Shown one piece after another: positions 6,649 through 15,614 of a stretch of 34,798 nt of DNA. Source of the DNA: Nitrospira sp. (GTDB lineage: Bacteria; UBA9089; CG2-30-40-21; SBAY01). Made by a program: the position numbers and the translations under genes. Position 1 is the stretch's first letter. The number at the start of each line of letters is the position of its first letter. Under the pieces are notes generated by a model, which worked only from the letters and a program-made list of their open reading frames with translations, had not been told where the DNA came from and searched no databases. Location of the stretch: contig SBAY01000346.1 of NCBI GenBank assembly GCA_005239945.1, positions 1 through 34,798 of the forward strand. The letters are read 5' to 3'.

Positions 6649-8466
6649 TTATTTATACCTTTCCCAGGCAAGAATCTGCATTCTTCCTGTACCTCTACCA
6701 CCCTGTCCCCCAGCAAAGACATTATTAAAATAATTGCGGTTCCCATTTATGTTTTCATAACCAAGAATTAAATCAGAGCCATCATCATAATAAGTCCCCC
6801 CACTGTGAGACCCAGCAGGAGGAAACAAATAATCAAGCATTGTCCGTCCTAATCTTCCCTGATTTCCTATCCGAAACTCTTCCTTAGCCATAATTGCTCC
6901 CTTTAAGATAAAATCCTTATATTTCATTATGGAACCCTTAGAATATATAAACCCTCTCCATATCATCCCATTCTCCCTAAAAGGTCCACCGCCACTCACT
7001 TCCAGTGGAGTTGGTGCCATAAGAATATCATATTCAGAAAATAGGTCCAGGGTCCCTAAATCACCTCTATTAAAACCTATTAGTGGTTCAAGATAGTCAA
7101 CGGTTTTACCTTCCAAGGTTAAATCAGTATAAGGTCGATATACACTAGTTTTATTTAAATATGGCCACGAATTTCCACTATCATCCAGACTTAGTATCCC
7201 ACCGTAAATAGCTATACCGATATTCTCATTTCTTTGATTATTCTCATCGGTATAACCCATTACTGGAGGAGGATTATTAAAATCAACTTCCATATCAACC
7301 GTATTAACCCACCTTCCTCGGGTAACAATTATTCCTCTTGTATTTGGTGTTATTCGTATACTCCCATCTGTTCGCAGTGAACCATCCTCTAGATAGAAAA
7401 CTGTTTGCCCATCACCATTTACATCATAAAAGACAGGGACATTTGGCTGATTAGGAGGTTGGGTAGGATTGGTTCCTTTAAAAACAACCATAGCGGTAGG
7501 ATGAACACCAATATTATATAGCCTATGGTTGTTTCCATCTGTTCTCGTCGTAATATGCCTGCCAGAAATTATTATTCCATTTCTATCTCTTATCACTCCA
7601 CCACTTGCCGTATAATCTGCAATAGTGCGAAAATAATCTAAATTTGCATCTGGGGTTGGTTGTGAAGGGACATTGGTTTGTGTTGTAATGTTATCATTAG
7701 TATTATCTGCATTTTGGAGTGCTGGCGGTATCGTAGGGCCAGATGTTCTATAATCAAAATCACCTCGATATCCATCCTTCCGTGCCCAAGGAGTATATTG
7801 ATGCTGTAGAAGGGGGGTATCTACCGTATCTTCTGCGCTTTGCTCTGAATATACAGTACTATTTCCGTTGGCATCTGGATAAAGATAGGCAAGGGAATTA
7901 GTAGGTGTTAGCAGTCTATTGGCATGGATGGAGTCTGGTGGAAATCCTAATTGCTGGACCCCTAATCTAACCAATACCCTTACCTGCTCTACTTTTTTCA
8001 GACTTGACATTAGTCCTGATGGTGATGGAGTTCGCATTACTCCTGCCGCATAGATTGCCCATTCATCAAAATCCGGGGTTGTAAGATCGTCTTCATGGAC
8101 CATCTTAATCCCATAAAGATATGAACCTTCCCCCCCTGATATGAGAGATACACCATAGGATTTATATACTGTAGGATCTTTTTCCCTAATTAAGCTATCA
8201 TAATCAGTGCCAAACAAACTCTCTCCATCTTGAGGTAACCAATTTGGGTCATTGTCAAGTTGTTGTTGTATTCGCCAAATAGTTCGTTCTGCTCCTGCAT
8301 TAGATACATTCAAACTTATTACCCCTATCTTATCTGTCATAGATTTACTCATCTCAGTCTGAGTAGAAACGAAAAAAGCCATAGCGAGTAAAAATAAAAC
8401 AATCATTACCATAGGGGCAATAATCATAGCTATTCCTTTTTCTTGATTTGAAATTTTTCTTATCAT
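6649..8466 (-). CDS. PilX-like prepilin/secreted protein with prepilin-type N-terminus
   Basis: The 605-aa protein starts with a short charged segment (MIRKISNQEKG) and one hydrophobic helix (IAMIIAPMVMIVLFLLAMAFFV). This resembles the PilX_N type of minor pilin or pseudopilin anchor, where cleavage would follow the Gly. The Glu expected five residues after the cleavage site in major pilins is absent. The remainder is a large extracytoplasmic region rich in Asn, Gly, Asp and Tyr, with strand-like repeats (GIIVTRGRWVNTVDMEV, ILKGAIMAKEEFRIGN) suggesting a beta-helical C-terminal part. It may assist type IV pilus or type II secretion assembly. ATG 8466 has AAGGAGG 9 nt upstream. No other pilus gene is in the window, so the role is uncertain. 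Confidence 0.7.
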   Translation of the reverse strand: MIRKISNQEKGIAMIIAPMVMIVLFLLAMAFFVSTQTEMSKSMTDKIGVISLNVSNAGAERTIWRIQQQLDNDPNWLPQDGESLFGTDYDSLIREKDPTVYKSYGVSLISGGEGSYLYGIKMVHEDDLTTPDFDEWAIYAAGVMRTPSPSGLMSSLKKVEQVRVLVRLGVQQLGFPPDSIHANRLLTPTNSLAYLYPDANGNSTVYSEQSAEDTVDTPLLQHQYTPWARKDGYRGDFDYRTSGPTIPPALQNADNTNDNITTQTNVPSQPTPDANLDYFRTIADYTASGGVIRDRNGIIISGRHITTRTDGNNHRLYNIGVHPTAMVVFKGTNPTQPPNQPNVPVFYDVNGDGQTVFYLEDGSLRTDGSIRITPNTRGIIVTRGRWVNTVDMEVDFNNPPPVMGYTDENNQRNENIGIAIYGGILSLDDSGNSWPYLNKTSVYRPYTDLTLEGKTVDYLEPLIGFNRGDLGTLDLFSEYDILMAPTPLEVSGGGPFRENGMIWRGFIYSKGSIMKYKDFILKGAIMAKEEFRIGNQGRLGRTMLDYLFPPAGSHSGGTYYDDGSDLILGYENINGNRNYFNNVFAGGQGGRGTGRMQILAWERYK

Positions 8467-8499
8467 TTTTCACATCCTCCTTTAATTTTTAATATAAGC

Positions 8500-8713
8500 C
8501 TTCTGCAAAATTCATAACTTATTGATATTTCAGTAAATCATGAAATTGTTTTTCTTGACTTTTCCTCCATACTCTGACTTTATTCCTTTATACACATTCT
8601 TTTAGCCACAAAGACACAAAGACACTAAATTTCACTAAAATTTCCTTTTGTGGAATTTTGTGTCTTAGAGACTTTGTGGCATATCTTTCCTCACATTTCT
8701 CATTTTGCAGAAG
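8500..8713. repeat. Outer inverted repeat of a composite intergenic element
   Basis: CTTCTGCAAAAT (8500-8511) is repeated exactly in inverted form at 8702-8713, enclosing about 190 bp that contain the nested octad fold-back at 8605-8680. The layout looks like a miniature element (MITE-like) with terminal inverted repeats in the gap between the TPR and PilX-like genes (8467-8772). No gene is seen in this gap, and no target-site duplication could be established by eye. A small palindrome (AGGACT TAT AGTCCT, about 8727-8741) follows. Confidence 0.7.
8605..8680. repeat. Octad fold-back repeat, CCACAAAG family, copy 1
   Basis: The left arm begins GCCACAAAGACACAAAGACA and continues to about 8640. 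The right arm (8646-8680) ends CTTTGTGGC and is the reverse complement of the left over about 35 bp with few mismatches. Period is 8 nt (CACAAAGA, CACAAAGA, CACTAAAT). A second copy of the same family is at 31111-31210, sharing most of a 36-bp left arm. Confidence 0.85.
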
Positions 8714-8772
8714 TCTATTTTAATATAGGACTTATAGTCCTTATCCTTATGGTGAGATTTTTAACAAACCGA

Positions 8773-10110
8773 TTACTTTTTGTTAATTATTTCCTTAATT
8801 GATTTAGCCTCTGGGAAATCTGGTTGTAATTTAAGCACCTGATTAAATTTTGCTACGGCCTTTTTATTTTCCCCCTTTTTATGATAAGCCATACCTAAGT
8901 GATAGAGAATCATTGGATTATCAGAGATTAAATTATACGCCTTTTCTAAATTCAAAACTGCCGGATTATACTGTTTCATCTGATAATATATCCAGCCAAG
9001 GGTATCAAGTATTGCCGCAGAATTTGGAGATAATTCATTAGCCTTTTGTGCTAATTGAAGGGCTCTTTTTAGATTAATTTTTTGGTCTGCATATAAATAA
9101 GCTAAATTATTATATACAGCAACAAATTTTGGATATAGAGAAATCAGTTTTTCATATTCTTTTATAGCATTTTTATATTCCTTTATAGCTTCATAAGTAA
9201 TTCCTAACTGGAATTGAACATTTGGTTGCTCTGGATTTATTTCTAATGCCTTTTTATAGAATTCAATGGTCTGGTCATATTTCTTTTGAGTAAAATAATA
9301 ATCTCCAAGATGAACATATCCTAAAAAATATTTTGGTTCAATTTCTATTGCTTTTTTAATTTGAGCTAAACCTTTATCAAATTGTCTTGAGGATATATAA
9401 GCAATTCCTAAAAAGTCATAAACTCGTGGGTCATTTGGGATAATCTTACTGAGTTTATGGTAAGTATCAATTGCTTCATCATAAAAACCACTTTCTAAAT
9501 ATATTTGTCCAAGATTTATATAAACAATCGGGGCATTAGGGACAATCTTTAAGGCAGATTTAAATATTTTAATTGCTTCCCCTCTTCTATTGGTTTTATG
9601 ATAAAAACCTCCTAAATTCATATGGGCTATTATAGAATTTGGATTTCGTTTGAGTGCTTCTTTTAATGATTCTTCAGCCTTATCTATTTTGTTTTGTAAA
9701 AGATATATAGTTCCCAACAAATTATATGTTTTTTCATAATCAGGGTTAATCTTTAATGCCTGTTCACATTTCTTTTGAGCCTCATCAATCTCTTTGTTAT
9801 GAATCAGGATTTCTGATAAGGTTAATAATGTCTCTAAATGATTAGAGTCAAGTTCTAATACCTTTTTAAATTCTATTGTTGCTTTGTCAAGCAAATTGTT
9901 AGAAAAATACGCCATTCCTAATTCATAATGTGCTTCTATTGATTTAGGTTCTTTTTTTACCTTTTCTTCTAACTGGCTAATTTTTATTTTTTGTTGTTCA
10001 CTCTTCTCTTTTATATCTCTGCTGGAGGATACATTTGTAGTAACACTATCACTGTATTGAGGAGTTTGGCTTATTAATAAGAGAAGAATTAACCCAATCT
10101 TAACAAACAT
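8773..10110 (-). CDS. Secreted/membrane-anchored TPR protein
   Basis: The 445-aa protein has an N-terminal hydrophobic segment (MFVKIGLILLLLISQTPQ), either a signal peptide or an anchor, with no lipobox Cys. A short charged linker follows, then about eleven consecutive 34-residue TPR units filling the rest (pattern AHYELGMAYFSNNLLDKATIEFKKVLELDS and similar). It is probably a periplasmic scaffold for protein assembly; TPR proteins commonly accompany exosortase/EPS loci (PrsT-like), but this one is not clearly PrsT. The start at 10110 has AAGGAG 9 nt upstream. A longer reading from 10149 would translate through the terminator hairpin and is rejected. That hairpin abuts the ribosome-binding site. 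Confidence 0.88.
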   Translation of the reverse strand: MFVKIGLILLLLISQTPQYSDSVTTNVSSSRDIKEKSEQQKIKISQLEEKVKKEPKSIEAHYELGMAYFSNNLLDKATIEFKKVLELDSNHLETLLTLSEILIHNKEIDEAQKKCEQALKINPDYEKTYNLLGTIYLLQNKIDKAEESLKEALKRNPNSIIAHMNLGGFYHKTNRRGEAIKIFKSALKIVPNAPIVYINLGQIYLESGFYDEAIDTYHKLSKIIPNDPRVYDFLGIAYISSRQFDKGLAQIKKAIEIEPKYFLGYVHLGDYYFTQKKYDQTIEFYKKALEINPEQPNVQFQLGITYEAIKEYKNAIKEYEKLISLYPKFVAVYNNLAYLYADQKINLKRALQLAQKANELSPNSAAILDTLGWIYYQMKQYNPAVLNLEKAYNLISDNPMILYHLGMAYHKKGENKKAVAKFNQVLKLQPDFPEAKSIKEIINKK

Positions 10111-10131
10111 TTTCACACGCTCCTTAAAAAT

Positions 10132-10170
10132 GAAGAATAGACCACCCATTTCTGGAATGGTCTATTCTTC
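10132..10170 (-). terminator. Intrinsic terminator/attenuator between the PEP-CTERM and TPR genes
   Basis: A perfect 13-bp stem (10132-10144 with 10158-10170) has a 13-nt loop. On the - strand it is followed at once by ATTTTT, and the TPR gene's AAGGAG ribosome site starts directly after that. On the + strand GTGTTTTT follows, so it could terminate in both directions. It should end PEP-CTERM transcripts, with read-through feeding the TPR gene. Confidence 0.8.
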
Positions 10171-10224
10171 GTGTTTTTCTCTCTTCAATCTAAAAGATTT
10201 AAGAGTTTCTACCTTATTTTTGTC

Positions 10225-11169
10225 TTATCTTTTTTTCATCCGTCTGGATAAACCAAACAATCCCGTTCCAATTCCAAGTAGTAACATTGTCGCCGGTTCT
10301 GGAGTTACCTCACTTCTTGAATCTGTTCGATAGGCGTAGGGTAAAGGACCTAATGACGTATAAGGTTTCATCTGACTATAGTTCCACTGTCTTGCGAATG
10401 AAGGATTCTGACAGAAAGGACCTGAGGTAAAAGGAATATCTGGAGGTGGAGGCGGCGTTAATTCACCAGTCATAATTTTAGCCACTACATCTGCCTTGTT
10501 TCCCGCATAGTAATCATCACCTACTGAAGAGACGCCCCTATTACCTAATGGTAATGCCCCTGTTACACCACATGGAGCCTCTATAGAAAGGAACATTGTC
10601 TCTGGATTGGGCCATGGAGCTATAGCTGCCCAGCTTGAGGTAGTATCCTTTACGCAGTACCATGGAGTAGTTGCTGCATTTTCTACCGAACCTTTTACCA
10701 CACCACCATTATACATATCACTTGCACCTAGCAGTATAAAATGTCTCACATCCGAAAGGATTTGATTTACATCCTCACATTGATACAACATGTTGACTCG
10801 TTGATCAAAATATGGTTTCCCTGGCATAATTTTAGTCTCGATGGTAATAGTTATTTGCTGACGTCCAGTATGACCCATCCACCAACGGTCAATTACTGTC
10901 TTCAAGTATGCATCTGCAGGGTTATATACTGTGTTCCATGAGAGATAGTTAAAGTTAACAGATGTGAATGAATAAACTGAACCTTCAATCCTTGCAAAAT
11001 TTGTATATTCATTCAGCAAGTTAGCTCCTCCAGTATTCATATTACTAACCACACCATATTCATTGACCTCAATTGACACCAAACCATTTGTTAGTGAATA
11101 TGCACCTACTGTTTGTGTAAAAAACAGAAATGCCATTCCTATTACGCTTAGAATAATAATTTTCTTCAT
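10225..11169 (-). CDS. PEP-CTERM sorting-domain surface protein
   Basis: The 314-aa precursor has an N-terminal Sec signal peptide (MKKIIILSVIGMAFLFFTQTVGA). Its C-terminus has the classic tripartite PEP-CTERM sorting signal: the PEP motif at residues 290-292 (VTPEPATM), a transmembrane helix (LLLGIGTGLFGL) and the basic tail SRRMKKR. Exosortase recognises this signal and transfers the protein to the cell surface or EPS matrix. The mature part is beta-rich, with several Trp residues, four Cys and a proline run (PPPPPD) near residue 240; I do not recognise its fold. AGGAGGTGA precedes ATG 11169 and a good promoter lies about 110 nt upstream. It is the only PEP-CTERM substrate seen in the window. 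Confidence 0.93.
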   Translation of the reverse strand: MKKIIILSVIGMAFLFFTQTVGAYSLTNGLVSIEVNEYGVVSNMNTGGANLLNEYTNFARIEGSVYSFTSVNFNYLSWNTVYNPADAYLKTVIDRWWMGHTGRQQITITIETKIMPGKPYFDQRVNMLYQCEDVNQILSDVRHFILLGASDMYNGGVVKGSVENAATTPWYCVKDTTSSWAAIAPWPNPETMFLSIEAPCGVTGALPLGNRGVSSVGDDYYAGNKADVVAKIMTGELTPPPPPDIPFTSGPFCQNPSFARQWNYSQMKPYTSLGPLPYAYRTDSRSEVTPEPATMLLLGIGTGLFGLSRRMKKR

Positions 11170-11276
11170 TTTTATTTTTCACCTCCTGATTTATATGTTA
11201 GTATTTATTTATCGTTAACACCTACTTTTCTCATAGGTGAGAATTTTATTAAATTTATTTATTAGTATAATATATT

Positions 11277-11305
11277 AATATAACATATTTATCGACATTT
11301 GTCAA
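11277..11305 (-). promoter_or_regulatory. Sigma70-type promoter of the PEP-CTERM gene
   Basis: On the - strand TTGACA (11300-11305) and TATATT (11277-11282) are 17 bp apart, about 110 nt upstream of the PEP-CTERM start. The bases after the -35 read TTGACAAA, as in three other promoters of this window. The rest of the gap 11170-11455 shows no gene. Confidence 0.7.
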
Positions 11306-11455
11306 TAGAAAATTTAATTTTCCTTATAATAATTTTTACCTTGTCTATCCACCTACCTTAAATGAAACTTCTCAACAGACTGTCCAACAATAAGTTACAT
11401 TATATTTTTCCATTCTACTGGCTAACAGCTAAAAACTTCCTTCAGACTTAAGTAT

Positions 11456-12112
11456 TTACAAAGGCAATTCTAATCTCATCACTTCATAGCATTCTGCAAA
11501 GGCACATTGTCCTTTTTCACTAAGCATTTCAAAACCTCGAAGTCTGGCTCTGGCCTCAACCGCTCCTAACCAAAAATCACCACCATATTTTTTGTATTGA
11601 GATTCATGAGATTTAAGGGCATTCATTTTAACATTATTAAATTCACTGATATCAACATAAACTTGGGCTCTAAACCCATGATAAGACCTCCCTGAAGGCA
11701 TCATCGGTTCATACATTAATATTGTATTGAAATATCTTGCCGCTGATATAGTGGCTAATGCCGTCGTTCGATGAGCCTGATGTGTATCATGAGGCCAGTG
11801 AGTTAATATTATATCTGGTTGAAATTCATTGAAAATTTTATCTAACGCTTCAACACTCTCAGAATTATATGGTACATCCTTTGTGGGAAAATTCAAGGTT
11901 ATCAATTTAGCTCCTAATATTTCTGCGGCCTTTTGACCCTCTCGAGATGCCTCCTCAAATGTCCGTAATACCTTACCTGTATAATTCGTATATTCAGAGG
12001 TAGTCATTACAACCATCAGGACTTCATGTCCACTCTTTACTGCCTTAGCAATAGTTCCTCCACAACTTATCTCGATATCATCTGAATGAGCTCCAATTGC
12101 TATTATCTTCAT
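11456..12112 (-). CDS. PIG-L family (LmbE-like) N-acetylglucosamine deacetylase
   Basis: This 218-aa zinc-dependent deacetylase-like protein probably removes N-acetyl groups from a GlcNAc-containing glycan or precursor. The metal-binding motif AHSDDIEISCGG near residue 7 has Ser where AHPDD is usual. The second metal-ligand motif is THWPHDTHQAHRTT (about 105-118). ATG 12112 starts the family's canonical first strand (MKIIAIGAHSDD). A TTG at 12154 is in frame but adds a charged non-conserved leader. The closest Shine-Dalgarno-like AGGAAA is at long spacing. It follows the glycosyltransferase fusion by 85 nt and probably shares its transcript. PIG-L proteins are frequent members of exosortase-associated EPS loci. 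Confidence 0.9.
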   Translation of the reverse strand: MKIIAIGAHSDDIEISCGGTIAKAVKSGHEVLMVVMTTSEYTNYTGKVLRTFEEASREGQKAAEILGAKLITLNFPTKDVPYNSESVEALDKIFNEFQPDIILTHWPHDTHQAHRTTALATISAARYFNTILMYEPMMPSGRSYHGFRAQVYVDISEFNNVKMNALKSHESQYKKYGGDFWLGAVEARARLRGFEMLSEKGQCAFAECYEVMRLELPL

Positions 12113-12197
12113 CTTTATGTTTATTTTCCTTTCTTGTAATCGTTTATTTTTCAACCGTCAGTTGAAGAATAAAGTAAAAGCTGATGTCAGTTACTTC

Positions 12198-14228
12198 TTA
12201 CCTTGATTTTATGGTTTTTGCTAACGGCTGATAGCTGACAGCTGAACGCTGACATACACCTTTACCTTTGCCTTGCCAAATATACCCCTTAATTTCCTCT
12301 TTTCTTTTTCCATTTCCATTTCCATTTGAATTGTCTAATAATAATTTCGAGAAGTAAAATTCTCTAAGTAATATCCTCCATGTCATTTTAATAATTAATC
12401 CTACATCAAGCCAAAAGGAATATTTTTCAACATATTCTATATCTAAATTTGCCCTTTGAATTTGACCTTCTTCCTTAGAAAGGTCAAGTCCTCTACCATT
12501 ACCATTATCATCGGAGAATCCATACACTATTTCCGGCAGGCAAAAGAGTCCTGGTTTGACATGAATTCTTTTACCTTGCAGACAACCATGTTGAGTAACA
12601 AAAAATGGCCGTTCAGGTCTTGGACTAACTATACTCATATCACCTTTAAGAACACTAACTAATTGTGGTAATTCATCTAAGGCAGTCTTACGCAGTATTT
12701 TTCCGATGAAGGTTACTCTTTCATCACCTTTTGAAGTTAATGTAGGCTTTATAATTATCTCTCCATTTTCATCTGAATAGTTTCTAACTTCTGCACCATT
12801 TTTCATGGTTCTAAATTTATAAAATGTAAAAAATTCTCCATCTTGTCCTACCCTTATTTGTTTAAAAATCACTGGGTCTTTAAAAGCACTTAATTTGATT
12901 GAAAGAGCAATAATTGCCATTAAAGGAGCAAAAACAATCAAACCTATTATTGATACAACAATATCCACAATCCTTTTTCCTTTAGTTCTATAAAATGTAT
13001 CTTGGGGTATTCTTATTTTCTCAATTGGCTCCTTTATCTTTTTCTCTAAGATATCTTCATTCAAACTATCAACTATTTCTTCCCAATTATAATTTCTCTC
13101 TATCATTATCCGTGCATTTGAAGCAATCTTATCCCTTAATGCCTTATTTTTCAATAGTTTTATTACATTTAAAGCAAACTCCCTGGGGGTATCTCCTCTA
13201 AGTACTTCCGTATTATCTTTTGCCTTTATCCCTTCAATAGCTTTCTTAGTAGAAACTACTGAAACACCCATTGCCATTGCCTCTAATATTTTATTTTGGA
13301 CACCTTGAGCAATTCTTAAAGGGACTACACAAACAGTTGCCTCTTCAAAATAAGGTCGGACATCATCCACCTTCCCGGTGACAATTACATTTTTATCTTT
13401 TTTGGCTAATTCTTTAATAGACTTATGTGGATTTCGGCCAACTACATAGAATTGGACATCTTTAATTTCTTTTTTGATTAAAGGAAATATTTCTTCATGA
13501 AAATACTTTACCCCATCAATATTTGCATAATAATCCATTACCCCAGTAAAAATTAAGGTATTATCTGTATTTTTTGGAGATTTACACTTAAAAAATTGAT
13601 AATCTACTCCATTAGGAAGGACATCAATTTTAATACTATCTCCTGTAATTGATTCTAATAGTTCTTTTTCTTGCGAAGATATAACTAAAGTATGATTAAA
13701 TTTTTTAGTTATCATAAGTTCATATTTACGCAATCGCATCCCTTCTATTTTATAGATAAAGGAAAATGGAAATTTAGTTGCCCTGGCATATTTTAACCAT
13801 TTGGCTGAGTCAACATCACACAAATCAAGGATTTTAGGGATATGACCATTTTGACGGACAACATATTGTGCCATTGGCGAAGAATAGACATAAATCAAAT
13901 CAAATTTTTCATTATTTAATCTATCCTTTATTATATTCTTTAATCTTTTAGAATAAAAATAAGGCAAGGATAAAGGGGTGGATGAAAATAATAAGGTCAT
14001 CATACAGGCTAATTTTGCCTTTAGGGGATATTGAAAACTCGTGATAACTTCACATTTAGCCTCTTGTTTTAAAATCTTAGCAGATTTTAATTCTTGCTGC
14101 GAATTGGCTAAACAGATAACGGTGATTTTATGTTTTTTAGCCAGATATTTTATGACATTAAAAGGTCGTAATCTTGCCCCATCATTTGGTGGATAAGGTA
14201 ATCGATGCGTTAAAAATAAAATATTCAT
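12198..14228 (-). CDS. GT4 glycosyltransferase fused to a monotopic phosphoglycosyl transferase
   Basis: This is a 676-aa fusion. Residues 1-395 form a GT4 glycosyltransferase starting MNILFLTHRLPYPPNDGARLR, like the PEP-CTERM/XrtA-associated family TIGR03087. It has the donor-site region QGVQNKILEAMAMGVSVVST. Residues 412-622 form a bacterial sugar transferase that loads a sugar-1-phosphate on undecaprenyl phosphate. Its re-entrant membrane helix is KRIVDIVVSIIGLIVFAPLMAI, followed by FYKFRTM, the Asp-Glu catalytic dyad in TALDELPQL (518-519) and MSIVSPRPE. The usual KPGITG motif is replaced by KPGLFCLPE. The protein could make the lipid-linked first sugar and add the second. The last ~44 residues (from SNGNGNG) are low-complexity and include a translated heptamer repeat. 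Confidence 0.93.
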   Translation of the reverse strand: MNILFLTHRLPYPPNDGARLRPFNVIKYLAKKHKITVICLANSQQELKSAKILKQEAKCEVITSFQYPLKAKLACMMTLLFSSTPLSLPYFYSKRLKNIIKDRLNNEKFDLIYVYSSPMAQYVVRQNGHIPKILDLCDVDSAKWLKYARATKFPFSFIYKIEGMRLRKYELMITKKFNHTLVISSQEKELLESITGDSIKIDVLPNGVDYQFFKCKSPKNTDNTLIFTGVMDYYANIDGVKYFHEEIFPLIKKEIKDVQFYVVGRNPHKSIKELAKKDKNVIVTGKVDDVRPYFEEATVCVVPLRIAQGVQNKILEAMAMGVSVVSTKKAIEGIKAKDNTEVLRGDTPREFALNVIKLLKNKALRDKIASNARIMIERNYNWEEIVDSLNEDILEKKIKEPIEKIRIPQDTFYRTKGKRIVDIVVSIIGLIVFAPLMAIIALSIKLSAFKDPVIFKQIRVGQDGEFFTFYKFRTMKNGAEVRNYSDENGEIIIKPTLTSKGDERVTFIGKILRKTALDELPQLVSVLKGDMSIVSPRPERPFFVTQHGCLQGKRIHVKPGLFCLPEIVYGFSDDNGNGRGLDLSKEEGQIQRANLDIEYVEKYSFWLDVGLIIKMTWRILLREFYFSKLLLDNSNGNGNGKRKEEIKGYIWQGKGKGVCQRSAVSYQPLAKTIKSR
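12219..12253. repeat. Five heptanucleotide units captured in a coding tail
   Basis: TGCTAAC, GGCTGAT, AGCTGAC, AGCTGAA and CGCTGAC run without a break (consensus NGCTRAN). They are translated on the - strand near the C-terminus of the glycosyltransferase fusion (CQRSAVSYQPLA region). A hexamer run, three times CCATTT (12310-12327), lies nearby and encodes the NGNGNG stretch. Confidence 0.85.
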
Positions 14229-14449
14229 TTTCGCTTCTGCCTTTTTTAAAATTTTTGTAAGAGTTCACCCTTTTCAAAGGATTTGGTATTTGAATTTCTG
14301 GATGTTTAATTTTTCAACCTCAATTTCGCTAAACACTGTTGAAATTTTATTTCCTTGAGGCTTACCTCATTGAGAGAAATCCGCCCCCTTACTCACCTTT
14401 TACCAAGGTTCTTCCCTCTCTTTCTTTAGTAGTGAACTTATACAAATTT

Positions 14450-15493
14450 TCATGGGAGATGTTTGACAATCTCCGGTCCTATTATCTTTGTTATTCCCAG
14501 CGGAACCTTTTTTATTAATCTTTTTGCCCATCGATATTCCCAGCTTAAAATTCCTGGATCGGGCATTTTATCAATTTCATTTAAATAATATTGATAGTGT
14601 AATGGTTTTGGTTCAAATCCAAAATTTTCTTTAAACTCAAAAGAGCCTGTGCCTTTTTTAGATTTACCAAAATCAAAAAATTTATATCCATTTTCAATAC
14701 CATATTCCATTAACTTCCAATACATCAGGTTATTCGGCGAATATTCAAGGGACTTACTCAGGCAACCCCCATAATACGGGATAATCATATCTTTAAATAA
14801 GAAGGTCAGGACACTGGCTACAACCTCTTCTTTATGCCTGATGAATACCATAACTATTCGTTTATCAAATTCTTCTTTAAGTGTTTTAAAATATTTAAAA
14901 GGTAAAATAAATGAACCTAAATTTCTTAAGCTATGGGCAAAGATAGGATAAAAATCCTCTAATCTATCTATTCCCTCAAAACTAATTTCTACCTCTAAAT
15001 CCGATTTTATTCCCTTTCGAACGGCACCTCTTGCTTTTCTTTTCAGCCCATTCCATAAGGTTTCTACTTTATCCGGTAACTCTATGATAAATGTGTAGTG
15101 AATAGGATTTTCTATCAACCCAAAATTATTTTCATAAAGATTTCTTAATTCAAGATAATCAACATTTTTTTCTTTAGCTAATTTTTTTGCCTCTTCAAAG
15201 AGAAACAGCGAGGTTTCTTCATCATCTGCACAAATTCCGCCATAAACCGCAAAAGGGATAGAAATTAATGCCTTACCCAAAAACCTACTTTTAGTCAGAA
15301 ATAAAGGTAATATCCCCTTTACTCGTCCATCTTCTTCAGCCATCAAATAAAATGGTTCATATCCCAATACCTTTTCCAGTAAATTTTTCCATCCAAGTTG
15401 ATGAAAAAAGGTTGCTGTCCTGGATTTTTCTATATATTCATCCCATTTCTTATTACTTGAGGAATCATTTTTCGATACTAATTGAATATACAT
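14450..15493 (-). CDS. FemAB-like protein of the PEP-CTERM/XrtA-associated type
   Basis: The 347-aa protein belongs to the FemAB/GNAT-like acyltransferase superfamily and resembles the subfamily found with exosortase A (TIGR03019). Visible family features are FFHQLGWKNLLEKVLGYEPFYLMAE near the start, GILPLFLTKSRFLGKALISIPFAVYGG, YLELRNL, and FFDFGKSKKGTGSFEFKENFGFEP towards the C-terminus. FemAB proteins transfer amino acids from aminoacyl-tRNA in peptidoglycan synthesis; in this subfamily the acceptor is unknown and may be a glycan or surface protein. The start at ATG 15493 (GTG 15496 is also possible) has only a weak ribosome site. A near-perfect promoter lies about 200 nt upstream. The 221-bp gap downstream (14229-14449) holds no recognisable gene. 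Confidence 0.9.
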   Translation of the reverse strand: MYIQLVSKNDSSSNKKWDEYIEKSRTATFFHQLGWKNLLEKVLGYEPFYLMAEEDGRVKGILPLFLTKSRFLGKALISIPFAVYGGICADDEETSLFLFEEAKKLAKEKNVDYLELRNLYENNFGLIENPIHYTFIIELPDKVETLWNGLKRKARGAVRKGIKSDLEVEISFEGIDRLEDFYPIFAHSLRNLGSFILPFKYFKTLKEEFDKRIVMVFIRHKEEVVASVLTFLFKDMIIPYYGGCLSKSLEYSPNNLMYWKLMEYGIENGYKFFDFGKSKKGTGSFEFKENFGFEPKPLHYQYYLNEIDKMPDPGILSWEYRWAKRLIKKVPLGITKIIGPEIVKHLP

Positions 15494-15614
15494 CACTTCA
15501 TTTTTTTAATAATTTCAAATAAAAAATCCCAGGCATAAAGGCATACAACTTAAATTGTTCAGGCTTTATCTTTTCTAAAAACAAGCCTACCTTCTCCTGA
15601 GATTTATTAATAAA

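Noticed and set aside
10111-10149. Longer N-terminus of the TPR protein
   Set aside because: It would translate the terminator hairpin and the AAGGAG ribosome site; the hydrophobic signal starts at the ATG at 10110.
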